Origin: Microbacterium sp. LWH3-1.2
GTDB taxonomy: Bacteria > Actinomycetota > Actinomycetes > Actinomycetales > Microbacteriaceae
NCBI RefSeq assembly: GCF_040675855.1
Contig: NZ_JBEGIK010000001.1
Coordinates: 620,001-684,000, forward strand
Direction of reading: 5' to 3'
Length of the DNA stretch: 64,000 nucleotides
The first letter of the stretch is position 1, and every line of letters starts with the position of its first letter. The position numbers and the translations under genes were made by a program. Below the pieces are notes generated by a model. That model did no database searches and was not told where the DNA came from. It saw nothing but the letters and a program-made list of their open reading frames with translations. Below are positions 1-7,519 of the stretch, piece by piece.

Positions 1-213
1 GGGCTCGGTCGCGTCGGGGGCAGCATCCGGAATCCGCCGGCGGATCGCGGCGCGCGCGGCCGACAGGCGGTTCGGATGGCGCGCCGACATCAGCACGTGC
101 GCGCCGGCGCGCACGAGCTGCTCCGAGGCGAAGTAGCCGAGGCCGGTATTGGATCCGGTCACGAGGTACACGCGTTCGGAAAGGTCTGGGAGGGTCCGGG
201 GGTCCCACGTCAC
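1..213 (-). CDS. SDR family oxidoreductase, N-terminal part (runs off the left edge)
   Basis: Only the first 71 codons are in the window. After about 15 residues the translation reads VYLVTGSNTGLGYFASEQLV, the Rossmann TGxxxGxG dinucleotide-binding motif of short-chain dehydrogenases/reductases, followed by AGAHVLMSARHPNRL, the usual second strand with a cofactor-selecting Arg. The GTG start at 213 is chosen because a TAGGGT hexamer (226-221 on this strand) ends seven bases before it and there is no Shine-Dalgarno sequence, which suggests a leaderless message. The gene diverges from the HAD phosphatase with only 40 bp between the two starts. Catalytic residues and substrate cannot be judged from this fragment. 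Confidence 0.8.
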   Translation of the reverse strand, partial: MTWDPRTLPDLSERVYLVTGSNTGLGYFASEQLVRAGAHVLMSARHPNRLSAARAAIRRRIPDAAPDATEP

Positions 214-220
214 GGGAACG

Positions 221-226
221 ACCCTA
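221..226 (-). promoter_or_regulatory. -10 hexamer of leaderless promoter (SDR gene)
   Basis: TAGGGT on the minus strand, seven bases upstream of the GTG at 213. It lies back to back with the promoter at 242-247. Confidence 0.45.
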
Positions 227-241
227 CGCCTGCCCGGGACC

Positions 242-247
242 TAGTCT
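242..247 (+). promoter_or_regulatory. -10 hexamer of leaderless promoter (HAD gene)
   Basis: TAGTCT, seven bases upstream of the ATG at 254, so transcription would begin at or next to the start codon. No Shine-Dalgarno sequence lies between. Confidence 0.5.
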
Positions 248-253
248 GGACGC

Positions 254-1063
254 ATGCGGACCCGCGTGGACATCGAATGCTGGCTCACCGATATGGACGG
301 CGTGCTGGTCCACGAGAACACCCCCATCCCCGGGGCCTCCGACCTGCTCCAGCAGTGGCGAGATCAGGGCGTGCCGTTCCTGGTGCTCACCAACAACTCG
401 ATCTTCACGCCCCGCGATCTGTCGGCCCGGCTGCGGTCGTCCGGCCTCATCGTGCCGGAGGAGTCGATCTGGACCTCGGCCCTCGCCACCGCCGACTTCC
501 TCACGTCGCAGATGCCCGGCGGCTCGGCCTTCGTCATCGGCGAAGCGGGGCTGACGACGGCCCTCCACGAGGCGGGCTTCATCATGACCGAGACCGATCC
601 CGACTACGTCGTCGTCGGTGAGACCCGCAACTACTCGTTCGAGGCGATCACGAAGGCGATCCGGTTCATCAACGTCGGCGCGCGCTTCATCGCGACCAAC
701 CCCGACGCCACCGGTCCCTCGACCGAGGGCGTGCTGCCCGCCACGGGCGCGATCTCGGCGCTGATCACGAAGGCGACCGGCATGGAGCCCTACGTCGTCG
801 GCAAGCCGAACCCGATGATGTTCCGCTCGGCGATGAACCGCCTCGGCGCGCATTCCGAGAACACCGGCATGATCGGCGACCGCATGGACACCGACGTCGT
901 CGCCGGCATCGAGGCGGGCCTGCACACCGTGCTCGTGCTCACCGGCATCAGCGACGCCGCCGAGATCGCCCGCTACCCGTTCCGCCCCGACGAGGTGCTG
1001 AACTCGGTGGCCGCCCTCCTCGACCACGAGCCCGTCGAATCCGAAGACCCCGAGCTCCTGTAG
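254..1063 (+). CDS. HAD-IIA family hydrolase (NagD-like phosphatase)
   Basis: This 269-residue protein has the four HAD signatures in order: nucleophile motif DMDGV (D13 and D15), motif II TNNS (46-49), motif III Lys in GKPNP (K184), and acidic motif IV GDRMDTD (208-214). The cap between motifs II and III matches the HAD-IIA (NagD/PGP) subclass in size. These enzymes dephosphorylate small cytosolic phosphometabolites such as nucleotides or sugar phosphates; the substrate cannot be told from sequence. The ATG follows a TAGTCT hexamer by seven bases, so the mRNA is probably leaderless. A GGATGC hairpin follows the stop. The gene is monocistronic and diverges from an SDR gene. Confidence 0.92.
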   Translation: MRTRVDIECWLTDMDGVLVHENTPIPGASDLLQQWRDQGVPFLVLTNNSIFTPRDLSARLRSSGLIVPEESIWTSALATADFLTSQMPGGSAFVIGEAGLTTALHEAGFIMTETDPDYVVVGETRNYSFEAITKAIRFINVGARFIATNPDATGPSTEGVLPATGAISALITKATGMEPYVVGKPNPMMFRSAMNRLGAHSENTGMIGDRMDTDVVAGIEAGLHTVLVLTGISDAAEIARYPFRPDEVLNSVAALLDHEPVESEDPELL

Positions 1064-1101
1064 CGCAGGTCTCCTCAGCCCCCGACGTCGAGGGAGGGGA
1101 C

Positions 1102-1131
1102 GGATGCCGCGGCCCCCGGCCCCCGGCATCC
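1102..1131 (+). terminator. GGATGC-type hairpin after the HAD gene
   Basis: GGATGCC and GGCATCC arms flank a GC-rich core, 38 bp after the stop. There is no T tract, so termination is inferred from position and from similar hairpins after other genes here. Confidence 0.45.
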
Positions 1132-1167
1132 CGCCACCCCACCGCGCCGCTTCCCGTTGCGACGCTG

Positions 1168-1251
1168 GTCCTCATCTGAGGATCGGAGCGGAGCTGAGGA
1201 CCGATACCCCGCGATAGGCCCTCAGCTCGGCCCACGACCTCGAATGAGGAG
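1168..1251. repeat. 85-bp double-palindrome element, copy A1
   Basis: The 321-bp gap between the HAD and YdeI genes holds this element. It begins with TCCTCATCTGAGGA, has inner arms GAGCTGAGG and CCTCAGCTC, and ends in a degenerate TCGAATGAGGA. The same layout recurs at about 35.7, 44.5, 45.6 and 45.8 kb. The rest of the gap carries a terminator-like hairpin and the promoter of the next gene. Confidence 0.7.
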
Positions 1252-1371
1252 GCGGATGCGCCGAGCCGAGGCATCCGTTCCAGCGCGGGAGCGGCAGGCT
1301 CCTCAGAGTCCGCCGCGCCCGCGGGCTCAGGCTCCCACCGCTGCGCGCACGTCGAGGTCGGCGGCTCCCGG

Positions 1372-1377
1372 TAGGGT
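1372..1377 (+). promoter_or_regulatory. -10 hexamer of leaderless promoter (YdeI-like gene)
   Basis: TAGGGT, seven bases before the ATG at 1385. It favours this start over longer in-frame readings that run into the repeat. Confidence 0.45.
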
Positions 1378-1384
1378 CGCGATC

Positions 1385-1957
1385 ATGGGAGCACTCGACG
1401 ACGGCGAGATGGTGGAAGTGACGGATGCCGCGGCCTGGCGCTCGTGGCTCGACGCGAACCATCGCACCTCGAAGGGGGCGTGGCTCGTGCGGGCGCGACC
1501 GGGTTCGGGGCTCGAGGTCATCGGCTACGAGGACGCGATCCTGCAGGCGCTGTGCTTCGGGTGGATCGACGGTCCGGTGCGTTCGTTCGACGACGAGCGC
1601 GGCGGCCTGTGGTTCGCGCCGCGGCGCGCGACGAGTGGATGGGCGGCGACGAACAAAGCGCGGCTCATCCAGCTCGAGGAGGAAGGCCTGATCACCGAGG
1701 CCGGCTATCGCGCCGTCGAGGTCGCCAAGGCGAACGGCGCGTGGACCGTGCTCGACAACGCCGAGGCGCTGCGCGAGCCCGACGACCTCGCCGCGGCGCT
1801 CGACGCCACACCCGCTGCACGCGCCGCGTGGGACGCGTTCCCGCCGTCGAGCCGCAAGCTCGGCATCACGAACGTCGACATGGCACGGCGCCCCGATACG
1901 CGGGCCGCGCGGGTCGCGAAGATCGTGGCGGATGCCGCAGAAGGGAAGCGCCCGTGA
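1385..1957 (+). CDS. YdeI/OmpD-associated family protein
   Basis: A 190-residue cytosolic protein without signal peptide or membrane segments. It opens with VTDAAAWRSWLDANH, then KGAWLVRARPGSG and the family-typical CFGWIDGPVRSFD and RRATSGWAATNKARL, followed by helical repeats and SSRKLGITNV near the C-terminus. This is the arrangement of the YdeI/OmpD-associated (bacteriocin-protection) family, whose biochemical role is unknown. The open frame extends upstream to about 1157, but the extra region overlaps a palindromic repeat. The start at 1385 is supported by the TAGGGT hexamer seven bases upstream. The stop overlaps the GTG of a tiny downstream gene, so the two are probably co-translated. 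Confidence 0.85.
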   Translation: MGALDDGEMVEVTDAAAWRSWLDANHRTSKGAWLVRARPGSGLEVIGYEDAILQALCFGWIDGPVRSFDDERGGLWFAPRRATSGWAATNKARLIQLEEEGLITEAGYRAVEVAKANGAWTVLDNAEALREPDDLAAALDATPAARAAWDAFPPSSRKLGITNVDMARRPDTRAARVAKIVADAAEGKRP

Positions 1958-2067
1958 TCTCAGGGACCGAGCAGACACTGCTCCTCCTCACCGCCGCGCT
2001 GATCACGCTGGGCTCACTCACCGTCATCCTCTGGCAGTGGTGGCGCCGCCGCGGCAAGGGTGACTGA
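1954..2067 (+). CDS. 37-residue single-pass membrane peptide, coupled to the YdeI-like gene
   Basis: A short reading frame whose GTG start overlaps the upstream stop as GTGA, a classic translational-coupling junction. The product has a short polar N-terminus (ISGTEQT), one hydrophobic segment of about 20 residues, then WQWWRRRGKGD, a basic tail that predicts a cytoplasmic C-terminus. I know no named family for it. It could be a small membrane regulator or simply a conserved peptide of this lineage. The overlap and membrane topology are the only support. Confidence 0.5.
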   Translation: MISGTEQTLLLLTAALITLGSLTVILWQWWRRRGKGD

Positions 2068-2089
2068 CGCCAGGCACCCGACGCGAACC

Positions 2090-2977
2090 TCAGCGGGCGA
2101 CCACGGCCTCGGCATCGACATGCCCGAGCTTCTCGGGGTTCGCGATCGAGTACACCTGGGTGATGCGCCCGTCCACGACGGTGAGACTCACGACGCCCAC
2201 GAGCACGCCGTCCAGCTCCATGCGCACCCCGGGCTGCCCGTTGACCCACGTCGACGACGCCACGAGGGTGCCCTCGACCTTCGCCATGCCGCCGACGAGG
2301 TAGCGCGCGAGCCGATCCGCGCCGACGATGGGCCGGCGGGCTGCGCCGCGGACCTTGCCGCCGCCGTCGGCGACCGACACGACGTCGGGCGCCAGCACGT
2401 CCATGAGCCCCTGCAGGTCGCCGCTGTTGAGCGCCACGACCAGGCGCTCCACGACCCGCTCGTGCTCGGTGGGCCCGACCGTGACGCGCGGCCTGCGGGC
2501 GGCGACGTGGTCCTTCGCGCGGTGTGCGATCTGCCGCACCGCCCCAGGGGTCTTGCCCACAGCGTCCGCGATCTCGTCGTACGGCACGTCGAACACCTCG
2601 CGCAGCACGAACACGGCGCGCTCCGCGGGCCCGAGGGTCTCGAGCACCGTGAGCATCGCGATCGAGAGGTTCTCGGCGAGCTCGACGTCGTCTGCCACGT
2701 CCGGGCTCGTGAGGAGCGGCTCGGGAAGCCACTCGCCGACGTATTCCTCGCGGCGCCGCGAGACCGTGCGCAGGTGGTTGAGCGCCTGGCGCGTCACGAT
2801 GCGCACGAGGTAGGCGCGCGGCTCCTGGACGGTGTCGCGGTCGACCGCCGCCCACCGCAGCCACGACTCCTGCAGCACATCCTCGGCGTCGGCGGCCGAG
2901 CCGAGCATCTCGTACGCGACGGTGAACAGCAGGCTCCGGTGCGTGACGAACGGGTCGTCGACGGCGGCGATGCTCAT
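2090..2977 (-). CDS. sigJ: ECF41-group RNA polymerase sigma factor (SigJ-like)
   Basis: A 295-residue sigma factor with sigma-2 (about 10-75: VAYEMLGSAADAEDVLQESW) and sigma-4 (about 110-165) regions and a C-terminal SnoaL-like domain. Two signatures place it in ECF41: WLPEPL (83-88) in the linker and NPEKL (280-284) near the C-terminus. In that group the C-terminal domain is fused to the sigma factor and controls its activity; there is no separate anti-sigma gene. The start is seven bases after TAGGCT, whose first three bases are the stop codon of the upstream partner, so the gene probably has its own leaderless promoter besides readthrough. The adjacent carboxymuconolactone decarboxylase is the expected ECF41 partner. 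Confidence 0.92.
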   Translation of the reverse strand: MSIAAVDDPFVTHRSLLFTVAYEMLGSAADAEDVLQESWLRWAAVDRDTVQEPRAYLVRIVTRQALNHLRTVSRRREEYVGEWLPEPLLTSPDVADDVELAENLSIAMLTVLETLGPAERAVFVLREVFDVPYDEIADAVGKTPGAVRQIAHRAKDHVAARRPRVTVGPTEHERVVERLVVALNSGDLQGLMDVLAPDVVSVADGGGKVRGAARRPIVGADRLARYLVGGMAKVEGTLVASSTWVNGQPGVRMELDGVLVGVVSLTVVDGRITQVYSIANPEKLGHVDAEAVVAR

Positions 2978-2984
2978 GGTCGGG

Positions 2985-2990
2985 AGCCTA
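2985..2990 (-). promoter_or_regulatory. -10 hexamer of sigJ, overlapping the upstream stop codon
   Basis: TAGGCT on the minus strand, seven bases before the sigJ ATG. Its TAG is the stop codon of the carboxymuconolactone decarboxylase gene. Confidence 0.45.
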
Positions 2991-3578
2991 CGCGGAAGCG
3001 CCGACGGCCGGACGCTCGGCCAGCGGAGGCAGGCCGCAGGCGTCCGCGAAGTGCTCGGAACGGATGCCGAGCGCGATGTTCATCCGCGCCGACATGTTCA
3101 TGAACGCGACGCGGGCCGCGAGTTCGACGAGTCCCGCAGGGCCGAGATCCTCGAGCAGCGCATCGGAAAGCTCATCCGTGACGGCCGGCGGCGTCTGGCT
3201 CGCGGCTTCGGCGTACTCCATCACGCGGCGCTCGAGCGGCGTGAACAGGTGCGATTCGCGCCACCGCGGCACTTCGCGCACCTTCGCCGCATCGACGTCG
3301 CGATTGCGTGACATGAAGTAGTTGAAGTCGAGACAGAAGCTGCAGCCGATGGTCGCCGCCGACGCCATCGCAGCGAAGGTCGCGAGGCTCGGGTCGAGCT
3401 CGCGCCAGCCCTCGACCTTCTGGCCGATGCCCATCGCGTCCTTCATGACCCGCCGATGGTGCCACAGCACACCGAGGGAGTCGGGGACGCGGCCGATCAT
3501 CCTGCGCGCGGCGAACGTGATGATCGCGCCCTGGGCGCCGGTGACGTCTGCGGTGGGGATGCGGGTGTCGCTGGTCAT
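2988..3578 (-). CDS. Carboxymuconolactone decarboxylase / AhpD-like protein (ECF41 partner)
   Basis: A 196-residue alpha-helical protein of the CMD/AhpD fold. The redox motif GCSFC (C79 and C82) is intact, but position 86, where AhpD has the proton-relay His, is Asn, so peroxidase-linked activity is uncertain. Family members are alkylhydroperoxidase-like or decarboxylase-like cytosolic proteins. The ATG at 3578 is chosen over an in-frame ATG at 3611 because GGAGG (3588-3584) sits just upstream of it, and because the upstream ATG falls inside the predicted ECF41 promoter. The gene precedes sigJ and is very probably the main target of that sigma factor. Confidence 0.9.
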   Translation of the reverse strand: MTSDTRIPTADVTGAQGAIITFAARRMIGRVPDSLGVLWHHRRVMKDAMGIGQKVEGWRELDPSLATFAAMASAATIGCSFCLDFNYFMSRNRDVDAAKVREVPRWRESHLFTPLERRVMEYAEAASQTPPAVTDELSDALLEDLGPAGLVELAARVAFMNMSARMNIALGIRSEHFADACGLPPLAERPAVGASA

Positions 3579-3614
3579 GTCTACCTCCGTGTCGAACGAG
3601 TCCTTCGACATGGA

Positions 3615-3641
3615 GACACCGGCCGCCGCCGGCGTGTGACA
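3615..3641 (-). promoter_or_regulatory. Predicted ECF41 promoter
   Basis: On the minus strand TGTCACA (3641-3635) is followed by exactly 16 bases and TGTC (3618-3615). As I recall it, the ECF41 consensus is TGTCACA, 16 bases, CGTC, so only the first base of the -10 differs. It precedes the partner gene at a normal leader distance. Confidence 0.75.
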
Positions 3642-3688
3642 TCGGCCGCAGAAGTCACCACGAGTGCCGCGTCGCCTGCCGGGGTGCT

Positions 3689-4267
3689 CTACTGGGCGTC
3701 GAGGCCGAGGTCGTCGAGATCGATCGCGGCGAGCCACTGCAGCCCCTCGGCCTCGACGGCGGCCTGCGCGCCGGTCTTGCGGTCGACGATCACGGCGACG
3801 GCGACGGGCTCAGCACCTTCGCGGCGCAGCGCCTCGACGGCCTTGAGCGCCGACTGCCCCGTGGTCGAGGTGTCTTCGACGACGACGACGCGCCTGCCCG
3901 CGACATCCGCCCCCTCCACCTGGCGGCCGCGTCCGTGGTCCTTCGGCTCCTTGCGCACGACGAAGGCGTCGAGCGGCTTGTGGGTGCGCGCGGACTCGTG
4001 CATCACGGCGTTGGCGATCGGGTCGGCACCCAGGGTGAGCCCGCCGACGGCGACGATGCCGTCCACGTCGCGAATCAGGTCGAGCATGATGCGTCCGATC
4101 GAGGGCGCCGCGCGGTGGTCGAGCGTGAGCTTGCGCATATCGACGTAGTACGTCGCCTTCTTTCCGCTCGAGAGGGTGAAGTCCCCGTGGAACACCGCCT
4201 CGTCCTGGATCAGCGCGATCAGGTACTGGCGGTCGGCTTCGAGCTCGGGCGTGGAGGCGGCGGTCAT
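3689..4267 (-). CDS. pyrE: Orotate phosphoribosyltransferase
   Basis: A 192-residue enzyme that joins orotate to PRPP to give OMP and pyrophosphate, the fifth step of UMP synthesis. The PRPP-binding motif VVVVEDTSTTG (127-137) is intact. Also present are the flexible-loop region KEPKDHGRGRQVEG and FTLSSGKKATYYVDMRKL near the N-terminus, both typical of PyrE. A longer frame to 4342 exists, but the ATG at 4267 follows TAAAAT by seven bases, a strong leaderless arrangement. No other pyr genes are adjacent, so it stands alone, as is common in actinobacteria. Confidence 0.95.
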   Translation of the reverse strand: MTAASTPELEADRQYLIALIQDEAVFHGDFTLSSGKKATYYVDMRKLTLDHRAAPSIGRIMLDLIRDVDGIVAVGGLTLGADPIANAVMHESARTHKPLDAFVVRKEPKDHGRGRQVEGADVAGRRVVVVEDTSTTGQSALKAVEALRREGAEPVAVAVIVDRKTGAQAAVEAEGLQWLAAIDLDDLGLDAQ

Positions 4268-4274
4268 GCCCTCG

Positions 4275-4280
4275 ATTTTA
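4275..4280 (-). promoter_or_regulatory. -10 hexamer of pyrE leaderless promoter
   Basis: TAAAAT on the minus strand, seven bases before the pyrE ATG; the closest match to the TATAAT consensus among the leaderless promoters here. Confidence 0.6.
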
Positions 4281-4338
4281 CGGATGCTGCGCCCTCGCGC
4301 CCGTCCGAGTCTCATCGCCGGCTGATCCCGGCTCGCGA

Positions 4339-5064
4339 TCACTCGCCGACCGGGCGTCCGTTCAGCATCGCGGCGTCGCGGGTGGGGGCACGCGACGCGA
4401 CCGCGTCACGTCGCTCGTCCCGCCCGGTGGCGCCCGGAGGCAGGAGCGCCGCGACCGCCCGAGACACGGCAGGATCGGCCGCGTCCTCCGCGAAGGCGTC
4501 CGTGCGCGAGAGCGCGAGGCGCGCGGCCACCGCGGTCCCGGTGTCTTCCGACTCGGCGAGACGCTCGAGCGCGGGCTCTGCGGCGCCGATCACGCCTGCC
4601 CCCAGCAGGCTCTGCACCACATCGCGATCGCGGAGGTCCGCGGCGCGCGCGGCGTCCTCGGCCGCGGTGCGCACCAGCACCTCCGTGTTCGAGGCGAGCG
4701 TCTCGCCGGGCCGCACCGCGAAGCGCGCGACCACCTCGTAGCGACCGGGCACGGGGAACAGCGGCTCACTGCCTTCGGCGACCAGCGGCACGGCGGCGAC
4801 CAGGCGCTCCCCGGCCGCGAGCTCGATCGAGCGGGGCGCCGAGTCGACGGGCCACGGCCACGTGGCTCGCGCGATGTGCCCGTCGGGCCCGGTGATCTGC
4901 ATGTCGAGGTCGCCCTCGATGAGGTTGAGCCGGGCGCTCACGGTCGCCGCCCCGCCGACCGCGACGATCGCCAGTTCGGCGTACGCGATGCGGTCGAGCG
5001 GAACCGTCTCGGCGGCGAGCCGGAGCCGGAGCTCCACCCCGCCGCCCTGCGCATCGGAGGTCAC
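4339..5064 (-). CDS. Hypothetical beta-sandwich protein paired with the metallopeptidase
   Basis: A 241-residue protein that I cannot assign to a named family. Residues about 8-130 look like an Ig-like beta-sandwich (LNLIEGDL, then SIELAAGERL and VPGRYEVVARF). Residues 135-241 are Ala-rich helices. It resembles the C-terminal half of the upstream peptidase: LNLIEGDL against INLSEGDL, and RLAESEDTGTAVAARLALS against the peptidase DLAEQHSDTDTGAAGALVLA. The start is the second of two overlapping GTGs; the first runs into a stop. No signal peptide is visible. It lies 65 bp after the peptidase on the same strand, so an operon and a joint function are likely. Confidence 0.65.
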   Translation of the reverse strand: MTSDAQGGGVELRLRLAAETVPLDRIAYAELAIVAVGGAATVSARLNLIEGDLDMQITGPDGHIARATWPWPVDSAPRSIELAAGERLVAAVPLVAEGSEPLFPVPGRYEVVARFAVRPGETLASNTEVLVRTAAEDAARAADLRDRDVVQSLLGAGVIGAAEPALERLAESEDTGTAVAARLALSRTDAFAEDAADPAVSRAVAALLPPGATGRDERRDAVASRAPTRDAAMLNGRPVGE

Positions 5065-5129
5065 ACGTCGATCCTTCCCCCGCGCCGCCCCGCTGTCACC
5101 CTCTCCGGTCCCGGTCGTCCGCCACCCCG

Positions 5130-7385
5130 TCAGCGTCCCTGCGGCGAGACGAAGTCGGCCGCGATCAATTCGGCCGCCGAGACATCCTTCCCCGCCGCCG
5201 ACCGCGTGCCACCCTTCGAACGGGCCCTGAGCGCGGCCATCGTGTCGGCGACGACCGGCGCGTTCTTCTCGGTCGGGCTCGCCACCGTCACGGCGAGCGC
5301 AGCGACGCGTTCGGCCGAACGGCCCGCCAGCGCCAGTTCGAGGAAGTGCGCCGCCTCGTCGGGCGCCGCCTCCCGCACGCCGCGGGCGCGGACGTCGGTG
5401 AACGACCGCGCCAGCGAGTTCGCGAGCACGAGCGCCCCGGCGGCTCCCGTGTCGGTGTCGCTGTGCTGCTCGGCCAAGTCGGTCAGCACAGCTCGGGCCG
5501 CAGCATCCGTCGCGAAATCGCCCAGGGCGATCGCGCGCCCGACACCCGGCGTGAGCGTCTTGGCGCTGATGTCGACCTCGGCCCCGGAGCCGGGACCGCG
5601 CACGTCGACCGTCACCGGCGCCGAGCGCACGGTCGTCACCGGATCGACCTCGAGCTGCGCGGCGACCGTGTGGCGGCCCGGCTCGGTGAAGGTCACACCC
5701 TGGTTCGTGAAGAACACCTGCACGTGGCCCCGGATCGACTCGCCGGGCTGAAGCACGGTCGTCGGTCGCGGACCGCAGCCGATCGCGACGTCGACGAGGT
5801 GCTCGAGCGACCGGTCGGGCGACGTGTGAACGAACACGAGGTCGCCCTCCGACAGGTTGATCAGCGTCGTGACCGTGCGGGGCTGATCCGACACGTTGGT
5901 GAGCGCGACCTCGGCGGTGATGTACTCGCCCACGAACGCCTGCGCGGGCATCGCAACGGTCAGCTCGAGCGCGTCGTCGCCCGTGTCCCCTGCGAGGCCC
6001 GCGACGTCGACCGGCGCCGGCAGACCTGCCGAGAGATTGCCGTGCCCCCAGCCGAAGTTCTTCCAGCCGGGCCGCACCTGCGGGTCGGGCGAGTGGATGA
6101 GCGACGTGCGGTCGTGGTCCGAGAACACGAACGCCGCGTTGCCCGGGTACGGGTTCGCGACGGTCGCGAAGCCCATGACGTCGCCCGTCTGGTTCATGAT
6201 CTCGATGCCGATGCCCGGATTGTGGACGTCGTGCTTGGGGTGCCACAGGTTGAACGCGTGCCCCGCCTCGTGCACGAGGGTGCGCAGGAACGCCGCCGGC
6301 ACCTCGTCGAGGGGCCTGCCACGCGCCGCGGCGGCGATGAACGAGTCGTTGCCGAGCTGCACGTCGGCGAATCCGGCGGCACCCTCGCGCGGCACGGTGT
6401 CGTCGTCGAACATGATCCCGAACAGCCCGCCCTGAGACGAGCCGATGAAGAGCCACAGTCGCCACTGCTCGCCGCTCACCGCCTGGCGATGCCCGCTCAT
6501 CAGCGTCGCGAGCTCGGCGTTGGTGAGGTCGGCGTCGTTGGGCACGTCGATCTCGTCGGTGACGACGGTGACGTCCCAGCCGGCCGAGGCATAGACCGAG
6601 CGCACGTTCGCCGCGGCCCCCGAGCCGATGGTGGCGGATACCGGGAACACGCGGTTGACCATGGCATCCACCTCGATACGGCACCCGCGGTACATCGGCG
6701 ACGTCTTGCGCGCCGTGACGTCGGTGACGGTGCCGCCGATCGAGAGCGTCCCGGTCATGCGCTGCGACGACGCCACGAGTGAGGACGCGGGCGCGAGCAC
6801 GAGCGGCCGCCGGCAGCGCAGCGTGAGCGTGCCGGTGTCGGTGGACACGAACTCCTGCGTCGTGCGGTTCCACAGGTGGCGGACGATCTGCACGGTGAGG
6901 GTGCCGTCGATGTAGGTGGCGCCGTTCGAGCGGAAGTACCAGGAGTACTCGGACCTCGGGAACGCGGGGTACGTGCGCGGGCTCACCGCGAGCTCGTCCG
7001 AGACCGCCGTCCCGTCCGCCGCGCCGAGGTCGCGCGCGTCGGCGTCGGCGCCCGCGAACGGCCCCGGATCCGGGATCGGGACGGGACGCTGCACCTCGCC
7101 GAGCACCGGCGGGAAGACGCGCCGCGAGTACATGTCGCCCGAGATGCGCAGCGAGGAGCTGCCGACCTCGATGCGCAGCGCGCCGCGAACCTCGGGGGCG
7201 AACACCATGCGCCGTTGGAGCTCGAGCAGCCAGGAGCCGTCCAGCGTGCCGAGGGGGCACGGCCGGGTCGGAAGCTCGGGACGGATGACCGGTCCGGTGA
7301 CCAGTTCGCCGTCGGCGTCGAACTCGAGGGGAACGTCGTCGCGCACGGCGGAGGCCGTGTGGCCGCAGCCGCAGTCGTGGTCCAT
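5130..7385 (-). CDS. Metzincin-like zinc metallopeptidase with C-terminal beta-sandwich domain
   Basis: A 751-residue protein. The catalytic motif HEAGHAFNLWH (372-382) fits HExxHxxxxxH with three zinc-binding His and a general-base Glu, the metzincin arrangement. About 320 residues of beta-rich sequence precede the catalytic region. An Ig/CARDB-like module follows (around 455-600, including INLSEGDL), then helical repeats. Unusually for a metzincin, the N-terminus (MDHDCGCGHTASAV) is not a Sec or Tat signal peptide, so the protein may stay inside or leave by another route. Transcription comes from the 134-bp gap divergent to exonuclease III. The downstream gene shares its C-terminal architecture. 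Substrate unknown. Confidence 0.8.
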   Translation of the reverse strand: MDHDCGCGHTASAVRDDVPLEFDADGELVTGPVIRPELPTRPCPLGTLDGSWLLELQRRMVFAPEVRGALRIEVGSSSLRISGDMYSRRVFPPVLGEVQRPVPIPDPGPFAGADADARDLGAADGTAVSDELAVSPRTYPAFPRSEYSWYFRSNGATYIDGTLTVQIVRHLWNRTTQEFVSTDTGTLTLRCRRPLVLAPASSLVASSQRMTGTLSIGGTVTDVTARKTSPMYRGCRIEVDAMVNRVFPVSATIGSGAAANVRSVYASAGWDVTVVTDEIDVPNDADLTNAELATLMSGHRQAVSGEQWRLWLFIGSSQGGLFGIMFDDDTVPREGAAGFADVQLGNDSFIAAAARGRPLDEVPAAFLRTLVHEAGHAFNLWHPKHDVHNPGIGIEIMNQTGDVMGFATVANPYPGNAAFVFSDHDRTSLIHSPDPQVRPGWKNFGWGHGNLSAGLPAPVDVAGLAGDTGDDALELTVAMPAQAFVGEYITAEVALTNVSDQPRTVTTLINLSEGDLVFVHTSPDRSLEHLVDVAIGCGPRPTTVLQPGESIRGHVQVFFTNQGVTFTEPGRHTVAAQLEVDPVTTVRSAPVTVDVRGPGSGAEVDISAKTLTPGVGRAIALGDFATDAAARAVLTDLAEQHSDTDTGAAGALVLANSLARSFTDVRARGVREAAPDEAAHFLELALAGRSAERVAALAVTVASPTEKNAPVVADTMAALRARSKGGTRSAAGKDVSAAELIAADFVSPQGR

Positions 7386-7506
7386 GGTGGTCTCGCTTTC
7401 CCGACCGCGGACGCGGCCGCTGACAGAAAGGAGAATCCTCCTCTCAGCGCTGATACGCCAGGGGTCATGGGCACCCGCCGCGCCGTTCGACGTCCGCCGC
7501 CCCGCC

Positions 7507-7512
7507 TAGGCT
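7507..7512 (+). promoter_or_regulatory. -10 hexamer of leaderless promoter (exonuclease III)
   Basis: TAGGCT, seven bases before the ATG at 7520. Confidence 0.5.
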
Positions 7513-7519
7513 TGATCCC

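Noticed and set aside
1157..1384. N-terminal extension of the YdeI-like gene
   Set aside because: The extension is Arg/Ser/Pro-rich, overlaps an 85-bp palindromic element, and lies upstream of the -10 hexamer at 1372.
3578..3611. Upstream ATG (MSKDSF...) as start of the carboxymuconolactone decarboxylase gene
   Set aside because: It lies on the -10 of the predicted ECF41 promoter, so it would not be in the transcript; GGAGG supports the ATG at 3578.
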